Of a stretch of DNA of 64,000 nt, positions 52,635 through 60,799 are shown one piece after another; positions within the stretch are counted from its first letter, which is position 1, and every line of letters begins with the position of its first letter. Source of the stretch: Actinomadura oligospora ATCC 43269 (lineage in GTDB: Bacteria; Actinomycetota; Actinomycetes; Streptosporangiales; Streptosporangiaceae); assembly GCF_000518265.1 (NCBI RefSeq), contig NZ_JADG01000003.1, positions 248,001 through 312,000 of the forward strand, read 5' to 3'. The notes under the pieces are model-generated. The model saw only the letters and a list, made by a program, of their open reading frames with translations. It ran no database searches and was not told the origin of the DNA. The position numbers and the translations under genes are program-made.

Positions 52635-53810
52635 TCAGGGGGCCATGCCACGGATCAGGTCGGCCACCCGGACGATCCCGAGGCAGCGGCCGAGCTCGTC
52701 GGTGACGACCAGGTCGTCGTACACGCGCTCGGCGTCCTGCCCGGCCGCGCGCAGCGCGGCGACGGCCGGGACGGTGCGCGGCACCGGACGCGGGGCGTCG
52801 GCGAGCCGGACGGCGGGCCGGTGCGCGTGCAGCGCGTGCCCGTACGCCCCGGACAGCTTCAGCAGGAACCGGGTCCGGTCGACGCTCGCGACCGGCCGCT
52901 GGCGCGCGTCCACCAGGACGACGCTCGTCGCGCCCGTCTCGGCGTTCAGCGTGGTGAGGACCTCGTCGGCGGTGACGGTCTCGGGCAGCGTCATGGCCGG
53001 GATGGTGAACTCCGAGACGCGCGGCCCGAGGTCCGCCGCCGCCGGACGGGCCGGGCCGGGCGCGTCGCGTCCGGCCACCGGGACCGTGACCGGTTCCCCG
53101 GGCCGCCATCCCGGGGGCGCGAACGCCGGGCCCTGAGCCAGCCGGACGCCCAGCCCGCGCTGCTGGAGCACCTGCTGCTCGGTGGCCAGGCCGGGCGTGA
53201 GCAGGTGGGTGCCGAGGCCGTGCGCCAGTTCCACCAGCGCCCGCACCAGCGCCTCCCTGCGCGGGTCGGTCGGCGCCCGCCGGACGAGGTCGGGATGCAC
53301 CGCGACCAGGTAGGGGACGGTCTCGGCGAGCAGGTCCAGCGGGGCGTGGGCGGCGCCCAGCTCGCCCAGGCCGACCAGGTACCCGGCCCGGCGCAGGGCG
53401 TGCAGCCCGGCGGCGACGGCCTGCCGCTGGAACGGCGGGAAGCCCCCGGCGACCGAGACGATGAACTCGCCGGGCCGCCGTCCGGTCGCGGCGAGCCGCC
53501 GGTGCAGCTCGGTCAGCACCGGTTCCCCGCGCGCGACCGTCTCGGCGCGGACCGTCACCAGCAGGGGCAGCCGGGTGGGCAGCAGGGCGCCCGCCCCGGC
53601 GGCGTGCGCGGCGCGCCCGAGATCGGCGCGGACCGCGTCGTCGGTGGGCTCGGGGCTCAGCCTCGGGTCGAGCGGCAGCGCCCCGGCGTCCGGGGCGAGC
53701 GCCTCGACCGCGACGACCGCGCCCGACTCCAGGTCGATGACCGGCTGGAACAGCTCCCGGGCCGGGATCAGAACTTCTTGCGGTGACACGACCGCATCAT
53801 CGCTGGTCAA
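52635..53810 (-). CDS. Degenerate EAL domain plus CBS-domain protein
   Basis: 391 residues. The N-terminal part (about 15-235) follows the EAL fold: FQPVIDLESGAVVAVEALAP keeps the EAL letters, but the later catalytic motifs are lost (LLVTVRAET where Asn is expected, EFIVSVAGG in place of the ELTES-type motif, GLGELGAAHA in place of DDFGTG). The C-terminal part (about 265-391) is a CBS pair (MTLPETVTADEVLTTLN; VYDDLVVTDELGRCLGIVRV). It is likely a non-catalytic sensor of c-di-GMP or a nucleotide. The ATG at 53810 lacks a strong ribosome site. Confidence 0.83.
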   Translation of the reverse strand: MTSDDAVVSPQEVLIPARELFQPVIDLESGAVVAVEALAPDAGALPLDPRLSPEPTDDAVRADLGRAAHAAGAGALLPTRLPLLVTVRAETVARGEPVLTELHRRLAATGRRPGEFIVSVAGGFPPFQRQAVAAGLHALRRAGYLVGLGELGAAHAPLDLLAETVPYLVAVHPDLVRRAPTDPRREALVRALVELAHGLGTHLLTPGLATEQQVLQQRGLGVRLAQGPAFAPPGWRPGEPVTVPVAGRDAPGPARPAAADLGPRVSEFTIPAMTLPETVTADEVLTTLNAETGATSVVLVDARQRPVASVDRTRFLLKLSGAYGHALHAHRPAVRLADAPRPVPRTVPAVAALRAAGQDAERVYDDLVVTDELGRCLGIVRVADLIRGMAP

Positions 53811-53962
53811 AGCGGGTAAAACGAGCGTCGTCAGCCGCCGTTCACCAACATTTCGTCACCGCGCGACGAACCTCACCGCCTGTCGGACGCCCGACTACGC
53901 CCCGCCGCCGAAGGCTTCGAGGACGCCGCCACAAAGGACGCCGCCGCAAGGGGACGCGGCTG

Positions 53963-54358
53963 CTAGGGGGCGCGGCCACCGGTCAGGGCGGACAGGAGGT
54001 AGGTGACACCGGCGAGGAGCGCGAGCCAGGCGTAGGGCGCGACGTCGGCGCCCCGGAGCGCCTGGACGACCAGCGCGGCCACCAGGCCCGCCGACAGGAC
54101 GTCGCCGGTCATCGCCGCCGCCTTCAGGTGCGTCCGGCCCCGGTGTCCGCGGCCGAACGCCTCGCTGATCGCCAAGCCCTGCTCGTCCCGCCGGTACGCC
54201 AGATGCGCCGCGTACCCGGCGAGCACCGCCAGGGCGACCAGCGCGGTGCCCCGGCGGCCGTCCGCCAGCAGGACCCCGCCGACCACCAGACCCGCGCCGA
54301 GGACGAGGACGGGAACCGCCCACCGACGTGCCGACCTGCGTTCGGGAGCCAACCACAT
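53963..54358 (-). CDS. Small multi-helix membrane protein, unknown function
   Basis: 131 residues with four predicted helices (about 14-30, 36-55, 83-103 and 108-128) and a charged inner loop RRDEQGLAISEAFGRGHRGR. The ATG at 54358 is favoured because GGGAAAG lies eight to nine bases upstream; an ATG at 54367 would be too close to it. It lies between the EAL-CBS gene and a VOC gene on the same strand. No family recognised. Confidence 0.68.
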   Translation of the reverse strand: MWLAPERRSARRWAVPVLVLGAGLVVGGVLLADGRRGTALVALAVLAGYAAHLAYRRDEQGLAISEAFGRGHRGRTHLKAAAMTGDVLSAGLVAALVVQALRGADVAPYAWLALLAGVTYLLSALTGGRAP

Positions 54359-54446
54359 GGAGGACATCTTTCCCGATCAGCGGCACAGCGGACAGCCGTT
54401 CGCGGCACCCGCCTTCGGACGGCCTGCGGGGCGGCGGCGATCCGCG

Positions 54447-55220
54447 TCACTGTGCGGTGCTGTGGATCATCCGGAACTCGACGCCGAACGGGTCCCTGAC
54501 GTCGGCCATCCGGCCGTACGGGGTGTCCCACGGGCCGCCCCTGAGGACGCCGCCGCCGTCCTTCACCCGCTGGACGGCCTGGTCGGTGTCGGTCACCTCG
54601 AAGTACATGACCCACAGCGGGAACTCGCGCTTCTCGTCGCGCGCGATCCCGCCGATCGGCCGGTTGTCCGGGCGGGCGAGCACGTGGAACTCCTCGTCCG
54701 GCCCGGCGTCGACCTTCTCCGGACGCAGGTCGAACACCGTCTGGTAGAAGGAGCGCGCCGCGGCGGTGTCGCGGGTGTGGAGCTCCTCCCAGGCGAACGA
54801 GCCCGGCTCGTTGACGATGCCCGAGCCCGGCATGGACTTGCCCTGCCAGAGCCCGAACTGCGCGCCGGACGGGTCCTTCGCCATGGCCATCCGGCCGTGC
54901 TCGAACACGTCCCCGACGGGCTGGACGACCTCGCCGCCCGCGTCGGCGATCCGCTTGATCGTCCCGTCGGCGTCGTCGGTCGCGAAGTACAGGTTCCACC
55001 AGTGGCGGCCGCCGGTGCTGTCCGCGGGCACCTGGACCATGCCCGCGATCATCTGGCCGTTTAGCATGACGGCCTCGTAGCCCATGGCGTCCGGGCCGAG
55101 GTTCTGGAAGCTCCAGCCGAACAGCCCGCCGTAGAACGTCTTCGCGCGCGCGATGTCCGGGATGCCGATGTCGACGTAGCTCGGAGTGCCGAGCGGTGGA
55201 TTGCTGGTCACGCGGACCAT
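54447..55220 (-). CDS. VOC-family (glyoxalase/bleomycin-resistance-like) protein, two domains
   Basis: 257 residues in two VOC repeats. The first begins SYVDIGIPDIARAKTFYGGL and ends KDPSGAQFGLWQ; the second begins FAWEELHTRDTAAARSFYQT and ends RDPFGVEFRMI. These tandem proteins resemble CFP32-type actinobacterial proteins. AAGGGGGAA precedes the ATG. The ligand is unknown. It is divergent from an ABC-F gene. Confidence 0.9.
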   Translation of the reverse strand: MVRVTSNPPLGTPSYVDIGIPDIARAKTFYGGLFGWSFQNLGPDAMGYEAVMLNGQMIAGMVQVPADSTGGRHWWNLYFATDDADGTIKRIADAGGEVVQPVGDVFEHGRMAMAKDPSGAQFGLWQGKSMPGSGIVNEPGSFAWEELHTRDTAAARSFYQTVFDLRPEKVDAGPDEEFHVLARPDNRPIGGIARDEKREFPLWVMYFEVTDTDQAVQRVKDGGGVLRGGPWDTPYGRMADVRDPFGVEFRMIHSTAQ

Positions 55221-55405
55221 CACGGTTCCCCCTTGTCGTGGCCGGGTGGGTCCCGGCCCCTCGGGTGGTCTTCCCGGGCATGTTCTCGCCACGCCCAGCG
55301 TTCGTACATGCGTTTGAAGGTTTTCGGCATGGCCGGACCGGGCGGGCCGTCCACGTAGACTGATCGGCTGCGCCTCCACCCGCCTCATCTGTCAGGGAAA
55401 CACTT

Positions 55406-57004
55406 GTGATCATCGCGAACGACATCGAGCTGCGCGCCGGGGCCCGGCTGCTGATCGAGGGCGCCACCTTCCGGGTCAACCCCGGCGACCGGGTCGGCCT
55501 GGTCGGGCGCAACGGCGCGGGCAAGACCACGCTCACCAAGGTGCTCGCCGGGGACGCGCAGCCCGCCGCGGGCGGGGTCACCCGCTCCGGCACGCTCGGC
55601 TACCTGCCGCAGGACCCGCGCGGGGTCGACCTGGAAGAGCTCGCCCGCGACCGGATCCTGTCCGCCCGGGGCCTGGACGAGGTGATCCGCAAGCTGCGCG
55701 CGGCCGAGGAGCGGATGGCCACCAAGACCGGCGCCGACCGGGACAAGGCCGTCCGGCAGTACGGACGGCTGGAGGAGCGGCTGCACATCCTCGGCGGCTA
55801 CTCGGCCGAGGCCGAGGCGGCGTCGATCGCGTCCAGCCTGGGGCTGCCCGACCGCGTCCTCGGACAGCCGCTCGGCACCCTGTCGGGCGGCCAGCGCCGC
55901 CGCGTCGAGCTGGCCCGCATCCTGTTCTCCGGCGCCGACACCCTGCTGCTGGACGAGCCGACCAACCACCTGGACGCCGACTCGATCATGTGGCTGCGCG
56001 ACTTCCTCAAGTCGCACCAGGGCGGCCTGGTGGTGATCAGCCACGACGTGGAGCTGCTGGACGTGGTCGTGAACCGGGTGTTCCACCTGGACGCCAACCG
56101 CAGCATCGTCGACATCTACAACGTCGGCTGGAAGAAGTACCAGGAGGCGCGCGAGACCGACGAGCGCCGCCGCAAGCGGGAACGCGCCAACGCCCAGCGC
56201 CAGGCGTCCACGCTGCTGTCCCAGGCCGACAAGATGCGCGCCAAGGCCACCAAGGCCAAGGCGGCCCAGCAGATGGACCGGCGGGCCCGGCAGCTGCTGG
56301 CGGGCGTGGAGGACGAGCGGCAGGCCGACAAGGTCGCCAAGATCCGCTTCCCCGACCCGGCCCCGTGCGGCAAGACCCCGCTCACCGCGGAAGGTTTGTC
56401 CAAGTCGTACGGTTCCTTGGAGATCTTCACCGATGTCTCCCTCGCCGTGGACCGCGGCAGCCGGGTGGTCATCCTGGGCCTGAACGGCGCGGGCAAGACC
56501 ACGCTCCTGCGCCTGCTGGCGGGCCAGGACAAGTCCGACACCGGGAAGGTCGTCCCCGGGCACGGGCTGCGGATCGGCTACTACGCCCAGGAGCACGAGA
56601 CCCTCGAGGTCGAGCGCTCGGTGCTGGAGAACATGCAGTCCGCCGCGCCGGACCTCCCGCCGGTCGAGGTCCGCAAGATCCTCGGCTCGTTCCTGTTCTC
56701 CGGGGACGACGTGGACAAGCCCGCCGGCGTGCTGTCCGGCGGCGAGAAGACCAGGCTCGCGCTCGCCATGCTGGTCGTCTCCAGCGCCAACGTGCTGCTG
56801 CTGGACGAGCCGACCAACAACCTCGACCCCGCGTCCCGCGAGGAGATCCTCGCGGCGCTGCGCACCTTCGCCGGGGCCATCGTCCTGGTGACGCACGATG
56901 AGGGTGCGGTGTCGGCGCTCCGGCCGGAAAGAGTGATTTTGCTTCCAGATGGGGTCGAGGACATCTGGAGTGACGAGTTTGCCGATCTGGTGGCACTTGC
57001 GTGA
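55406..57004 (+). CDS. ABC-F family ATPase
   Basis: 532 residues with two ABC domains and no membrane part. First: VGRNGAGKTTLTKVL, LSGGQRRRVELAR, LLLDEPTNHLD. Second: LGLNGAGKTTLLRLL, LSGGEKTRLALAM, LLLDEPTNNLD. A Lys/Arg/Ala-rich linker (about 245-310) lies between. ABC-F proteins act on ribosomes, either in translation control or antibiotic protection; which one is not clear. The GTG at 55406 has AGGGAAA five to six bases upstream. Confidence 0.93.
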   Translation: MIIANDIELRAGARLLIEGATFRVNPGDRVGLVGRNGAGKTTLTKVLAGDAQPAAGGVTRSGTLGYLPQDPRGVDLEELARDRILSARGLDEVIRKLRAAEERMATKTGADRDKAVRQYGRLEERLHILGGYSAEAEAASIASSLGLPDRVLGQPLGTLSGGQRRRVELARILFSGADTLLLDEPTNHLDADSIMWLRDFLKSHQGGLVVISHDVELLDVVVNRVFHLDANRSIVDIYNVGWKKYQEARETDERRRKRERANAQRQASTLLSQADKMRAKATKAKAAQQMDRRARQLLAGVEDERQADKVAKIRFPDPAPCGKTPLTAEGLSKSYGSLEIFTDVSLAVDRGSRVVILGLNGAGKTTLLRLLAGQDKSDTGKVVPGHGLRIGYYAQEHETLEVERSVLENMQSAAPDLPPVEVRKILGSFLFSGDDVDKPAGVLSGGEKTRLALAMLVVSSANVLLLDEPTNNLDPASREEILAALRTFAGAIVLVTHDEGAVSALRPERVILLPDGVEDIWSDEFADLVALA

Positions 57005-57120
57005 CCTGCATGGGGAGTTCGACAGATCTTTTCTGGCGGAGTGGGTAGCCGAACGCGCGGGAATGACTGATCATGGCGGGGGATAACGCAGCGGTCACCA
57101 CATCACTACGGGAGGTACTC

Positions 57121-57333
57121 GTGGCCGAGACCCTCAAGAAGGGCACCCGCGTGACCGGTGCCGAGCGCGACAAGCTGGCGGCGGAACTCAAGAAGAGGTA
57201 CGACTCCGGCGAGAGCATCCGCGCCCTGGCAGCCGCCACCGGCCGCTCCTACGGCTTCATCCACCGGATTCTCACCGAATCCGGCGTCAACCTGCGCGGT
57301 CGCGGAGGGGCGACCCGCGGCAAGAAGTCCTGA
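57121..57333 (+). CDS. Small helix-turn-helix protein
   Basis: 70 residues. TLKKGTRVTGAERDKLAAEL is followed by the HTH (SIRALAAATGRSYGFIHRIL) and a basic C-terminus (LRGRGGATRGKK). This protein is highly conserved in actinobacteria with unknown targets. The GTG at 57121 follows GGGAGG by five bases; an upstream ATG at 57073 lacks a site. Confidence 0.88.
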   Translation: MAETLKKGTRVTGAERDKLAAELKKRYDSGESIRALAAATGRSYGFIHRILTESGVNLRGRGGATRGKKS

Positions 57334-57417
57334 CCCCGGGCCTGGTCCGGTGGGAACCGGCGTGCACTGCCGCACGAGGCACGGCGCGTCCCTCCGGACG
57401 GGCGGACCGCCTGACCT

Positions 57418-57456
57418 GCCGTCGCGGACGACCGAGTAGGGTTCGGTCGCGACGGC
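57418..57456 (+). terminator. Hairpin after the HTH gene
   Basis: Outer arms GCCGTCGCG (57418-57426) and CGCGACGGC (57448-57456), inner arms ACCGA and TCGGT, with a GACG bulge. Likely terminator; TAGGGT in the loop could instead be a -10 box. Confidence 0.5.
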
Positions 57457-57542
57457 GGGCCGGGTACCGTCCCCGCGCGTGCCGCGCGCGGGTCGCCCCG
57501 TCCGCCGTGCTGCACGTCGACACAGCGGAGAAGGGGTATGTC

Positions 57543-58364
57543 ATGGCGGACGCGGAGCTGGGACGGCCGGAACCGGCCACGACGGCGGGACCGCCCACCG
57601 AGGCGGAGCTCGCCGAGGGCGGGCTGCGGCTCGAGGTGGACGGGGCGGTCGCGACCGTCACGCTCGCCCGGCCCGAGCGGCGCAACGCCATGACGTTCGC
57701 CACCTGGCGGTCGCTGGCGGCCATCGGCCGCACGCTGCCGCCGGAGGTGCGGGTCGTCGTCCTCCGCGGCGACGGCCCGTCGTTCTCCGCCGGCATCGAC
57801 CTGTCGATGTTCTCCGGCGGGGAAGGGGGGTTCCCCTTCGGGGCCGACGATGAGACGGGCGACCGGTTCATCGCGGGCCTGCAGGAGGGCTACACCTGGC
57901 TGCGGAATCCGGAGATCGTCACCGTCGCGGCGGTGCACGGGCACGCGATCGGCGGGGGCTTCCAGCTCGCGCTGGCCTGCGACATCCGGATCGCCGCGGA
58001 GGACGCGAAGTTCTGCATGAAGGAGCCCGCGCTCGGCCTGGTGCCGGACCTGACCGGCACCAAACCCCTGGTCGAGATCGTGGGCGTCAACCGGGCGATG
58101 GAGCTCTGCCTCACCGCCCGGACCGTGGACGCCGCCGAGGCGGCCCGACTCGGCTTCGTCGAGCGGGTCGTCCCGTCGGACGGCCTCGACGCGGCGGTGG
58201 AGGCCCTCACGGCCGAGCTGCTCGCGGTCAACGCCGAGGCCGCCGTCGCCACCAAGCGGCTGCTGCTCGAGGCCCCGCAGAACACCCTGGACGAGCAGCG
58301 CGCCGCCGAGCGGCGTGAGCAGCTCGTCCGGCTGCGCGCGCTGGCCGCCGCCTTCAGCGGCTGA
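57543..58364 (+). CDS. Enoyl-CoA hydratase/isomerase family protein
   Basis: 273 residues. Crotonase oxyanion-hole motifs PSFSAGIDLSMF and HAIGGGFQLALACD are present. The catalytic region reads MKEPALGLVPDLTGTKPLVE: a Glu at the first catalytic position and Asp at the second, as in many isomerase or hydratase variants. It acts on acyl-CoA; the exact substrate is unclear. The ATG at 57543 has AAGGGG eight bases upstream. Monocistronic, followed by hairpins. Confidence 0.9.
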   Translation: MADAELGRPEPATTAGPPTEAELAEGGLRLEVDGAVATVTLARPERRNAMTFATWRSLAAIGRTLPPEVRVVVLRGDGPSFSAGIDLSMFSGGEGGFPFGADDETGDRFIAGLQEGYTWLRNPEIVTVAAVHGHAIGGGFQLALACDIRIAAEDAKFCMKEPALGLVPDLTGTKPLVEIVGVNRAMELCLTARTVDAAEAARLGFVERVVPSDGLDAAVEALTAELLAVNAEAAVATKRLLLEAPQNTLDEQRAAERREQLVRLRALAAAFSG

Positions 58365-58385
58365 CCCGCCTGCCCCTGTGAACTC

Positions 58386-58421
58386 TTCCGCACCGGCCAC
58401 GCTGTCGTGGCCGGTGCGGAA
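58386..58421. terminator. Terminator hairpin (16-bp stem) after the crotonase gene
   Basis: 58386-58401 pairs perfectly with 58406-58421, loop CTGT. Confidence 0.88.
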
Positions 58422-58455
58422 CGTTCCACTTCCCATTCGGTCAAGTGGAGAAAAC

Positions 58456-58490
58456 CCGCCGTGCGGACGGCGCGCCCGTCCGCACGGCGG
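58456..58490. terminator. Second terminator hairpin (15-bp stem), convergent pair
   Basis: 58456-58470 pairs with 58476-58490, loop CGCGC. On the minus strand it lies about 75 bp after the X-Pro peptidase stop, so each of the two convergent genes has its own hairpin. Confidence 0.85.
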
Positions 58491-58564
58491 TGCCATTCTT
58501 GCGGAGAGATCAGGATTTCGGCCAGTCCTCAGGGGGACTGTCTCGAAGTTTTCGGATATTTCGG

Positions 58565-60490
58565 TTACTTGAGCGAAGTATCTCCGCCCGGGGCGACCGG
58601 AAGCAGGACGCGGCTCGCGCCCGGCCGGAGGGTGACCGCGGTGCCCGCCGGGTGGCGGAGTGTGTAGTCGTAGTCGGTCGACAGGATGATCACGCCCAGC
58701 CGGTGTCCCGCCTTGACCGTGTAGTCGGTGGGCTGCATGTCCCAGCGGAAGGAGTAGGTCTTCCCGGGCGTGAGCGGCTCGCTGCGGGAGATCGAGCTCC
58801 GGTTGCGCGCGTCCAGCCAGCCCCGCGTGATGATCTTGTAGGGGGCCGTCTCGGTGGCGAGCTCCTGCCGGAGGGTGCAGCCCTCGTCACCTGGGACGCT
58901 CTGGCCGTAGCAGACCTTGTCGGTCGTGGTGACCCGGGCACCGGTGGGCCGCGTGTCGGTGCCGTAGTCCACCAGCAGTGCGGTCAGGTAGGGCGACGAG
59001 CCGTTGAGCGAGGCGCGGATGTCGGCCTTCGGGATGCCGTCCAGCCGCAGCGGCTTGGACAGCGGCCCGGTCAGGTAGGCCAGCCGGTTCGGGTCGGCCT
59101 TGTCCTCGCCGGTGAGCAACTGCTCGGCGGTGCGGGTGCGGCCCTCGTCGGTGAACGCCTGCGGCGCGCCGCTCCGGGGACGCGTCCCGAGGACGCCGGG
59201 CTGGCCGCCGGAGCCGGATCCGGGGTTCAGGCTGACCGGAAGCGTGCGGGTGCCGGGGAGCGGCCAGTCCTTGGCGGTCTCCCACGAGCCGTCCGGGTGC
59301 TGGATGTCCACCTTCGGCTCGTTCTCGATGCCGTTGCGGATCCCGTACAGGTACCGGTCGAACCAGTGGTGCGTCTGGCGCAGCCACTCGTCGATGCGCC
59401 AGCGGAACGGGGTGGCGTGGTTGGCCTGGTGCAGCCACAGCTTGTGCGGGACGCCCGCCTTCTTCAGGGCGTTCCACCACCGGACGGACTGCTCGGTCTT
59501 GACGTTCCAGTCGTTCAGGCCGTGCACCACCATCACGGCCGCCTTCACCTTCCTGGCGTCCTTGACGTAGTTACGGTCGTCCCAGAAGGGGCTGTAGTCG
59601 CCGGTGTCGCGGTCCTGGCGCGCCTCGATCTCGTCGATGACCTGCTTGCAGACCTCGGGGTTCTTCCGCGTCAGGACGGCCTTGGCGAGCACGTCCAGGT
59701 CCTCGCCCTGGTATCCGCCGGGCGCGATCACCCCGCCGTTGTCGCGGTAGTACCCGTACCAGTCGGAGATGCCCGCGATCGGGACGATGGCCTTCAGGCC
59801 GTCCACGCCGGTCGCGGCGGCCATGTTCGGCAGCGTCCCGTCGTAGGACTGGCCGATCATGCCGACGTTCCCGGTGGACCAGTCGGCCTTCACCGGCGTC
59901 CCGTCCGGGGCCCAGCCGCGCGCCCGGCCGTTCAGCCAGTCCACCGCGGCCTTCGCGCCCGCCTGTTCGTTGCGCGCGCCGGACGTCGGGCAGCCGGTCG
60001 AGCCGCCGGTGCCGACGCTGTCCAGGTCAGCGACGGCGTACCCGCGCGGCAGGAAGTAGTTGTCGTAGTAGCCGGGGAAGACCTCGGCGAGGTTCCGCTG
60101 GAACCGGGTGGCGGCCAGGCTGCTGGTCCCGCCGATGTCCACCGGGTGGTTCGGGACGTCCAGGATGCCCGCCCAGTACGGGCTCGGCTCCATGATCGTC
60201 GGGACCTTGAGGCCCTGCCCGGTCTCCTTCGGGCGCATGATCCGCAGCCGGACGGTGTCGCGCTTGCCGTCCCGGTCGCTGTCGACCGTGGTCTCGATGT
60301 CGACGGCCTGGCTGATCGCGTCCGCCCGGGAGAACACGGGCTGCGTCTCGCCGTCCCTGACCTGGGCGGACGTCTTCTCTGTGGGCTTCGTTGCCGGTCT
60401 GCCCGGGGTCGCGGCGGACGCGTCCGGCGCGAGCGCGGTGAGCGTCACGACGGCGACGGCGGCCGCGCCCGCCGTGAGGAATCGCTTCAT
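58565..60490 (-). CDS. Secreted X-Pro dipeptidyl-peptidase (S15 family)
   Basis: 641 residues with a Sec signal peptide (MKRFLTAGAAAVAVVTLTAL, cleavage near DASA-A). The alpha/beta-hydrolase nucleophile is Ser215 in MIGQSYDGTLPN. VVHGLNDWNV and HQANHATPFR hold the likely acid and base, and a C-terminal jelly-roll domain (about 440-641) ends the protein. It removes X-Pro dipeptides outside the cell. AGGAG lies six bases before the ATG. Divergent from an ABC exporter. Confidence 0.9.
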   Translation of the reverse strand: MKRFLTAGAAAVAVVTLTALAPDASAATPGRPATKPTEKTSAQVRDGETQPVFSRADAISQAVDIETTVDSDRDGKRDTVRLRIMRPKETGQGLKVPTIMEPSPYWAGILDVPNHPVDIGGTSSLAATRFQRNLAEVFPGYYDNYFLPRGYAVADLDSVGTGGSTGCPTSGARNEQAGAKAAVDWLNGRARGWAPDGTPVKADWSTGNVGMIGQSYDGTLPNMAAATGVDGLKAIVPIAGISDWYGYYRDNGGVIAPGGYQGEDLDVLAKAVLTRKNPEVCKQVIDEIEARQDRDTGDYSPFWDDRNYVKDARKVKAAVMVVHGLNDWNVKTEQSVRWWNALKKAGVPHKLWLHQANHATPFRWRIDEWLRQTHHWFDRYLYGIRNGIENEPKVDIQHPDGSWETAKDWPLPGTRTLPVSLNPGSGSGGQPGVLGTRPRSGAPQAFTDEGRTRTAEQLLTGEDKADPNRLAYLTGPLSKPLRLDGIPKADIRASLNGSSPYLTALLVDYGTDTRPTGARVTTTDKVCYGQSVPGDEGCTLRQELATETAPYKIITRGWLDARNRSSISRSEPLTPGKTYSFRWDMQPTDYTVKAGHRLGVIILSTDYDYTLRHPAGTAVTLRPGASRVLLPVAPGGDTSLK

Positions 60491-60799
60491 GGGGGCTCCT
60501 GGGGGGATATGAGCCGGTAGTGACTGAAATGTCACATGGGAGTGAACCCCACAAGATCGAATTTGGGAAGGGTGGTGACCTGGATCGGACCGGGATCCCG
60601 GCCGCGGCGCGGCCGGGAACGGCGCCCGGGGACGGGGGCGCGGGATCCGGGCGCGGGATCGGGAAGGCGCGACGCCTCCGGGACGTTGTCCACGGTGCGA
60701 GCTGAGATGCTTACTTGATTACGTTCGCTCGACGACGTGCGCCGGCCGGTGTCCGTGCCGCGCGACGTCCACGTCCGCGAGGACCTTGGGAGGGCCTGA

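Noticed and set aside
55406-57004. ABC-F as an antibiotic-resistance gene
   Set aside because: Motifs cannot separate housekeeping EttA/Uup-like proteins from resistance types, and no drug genes are adjacent; left as ABC-F.
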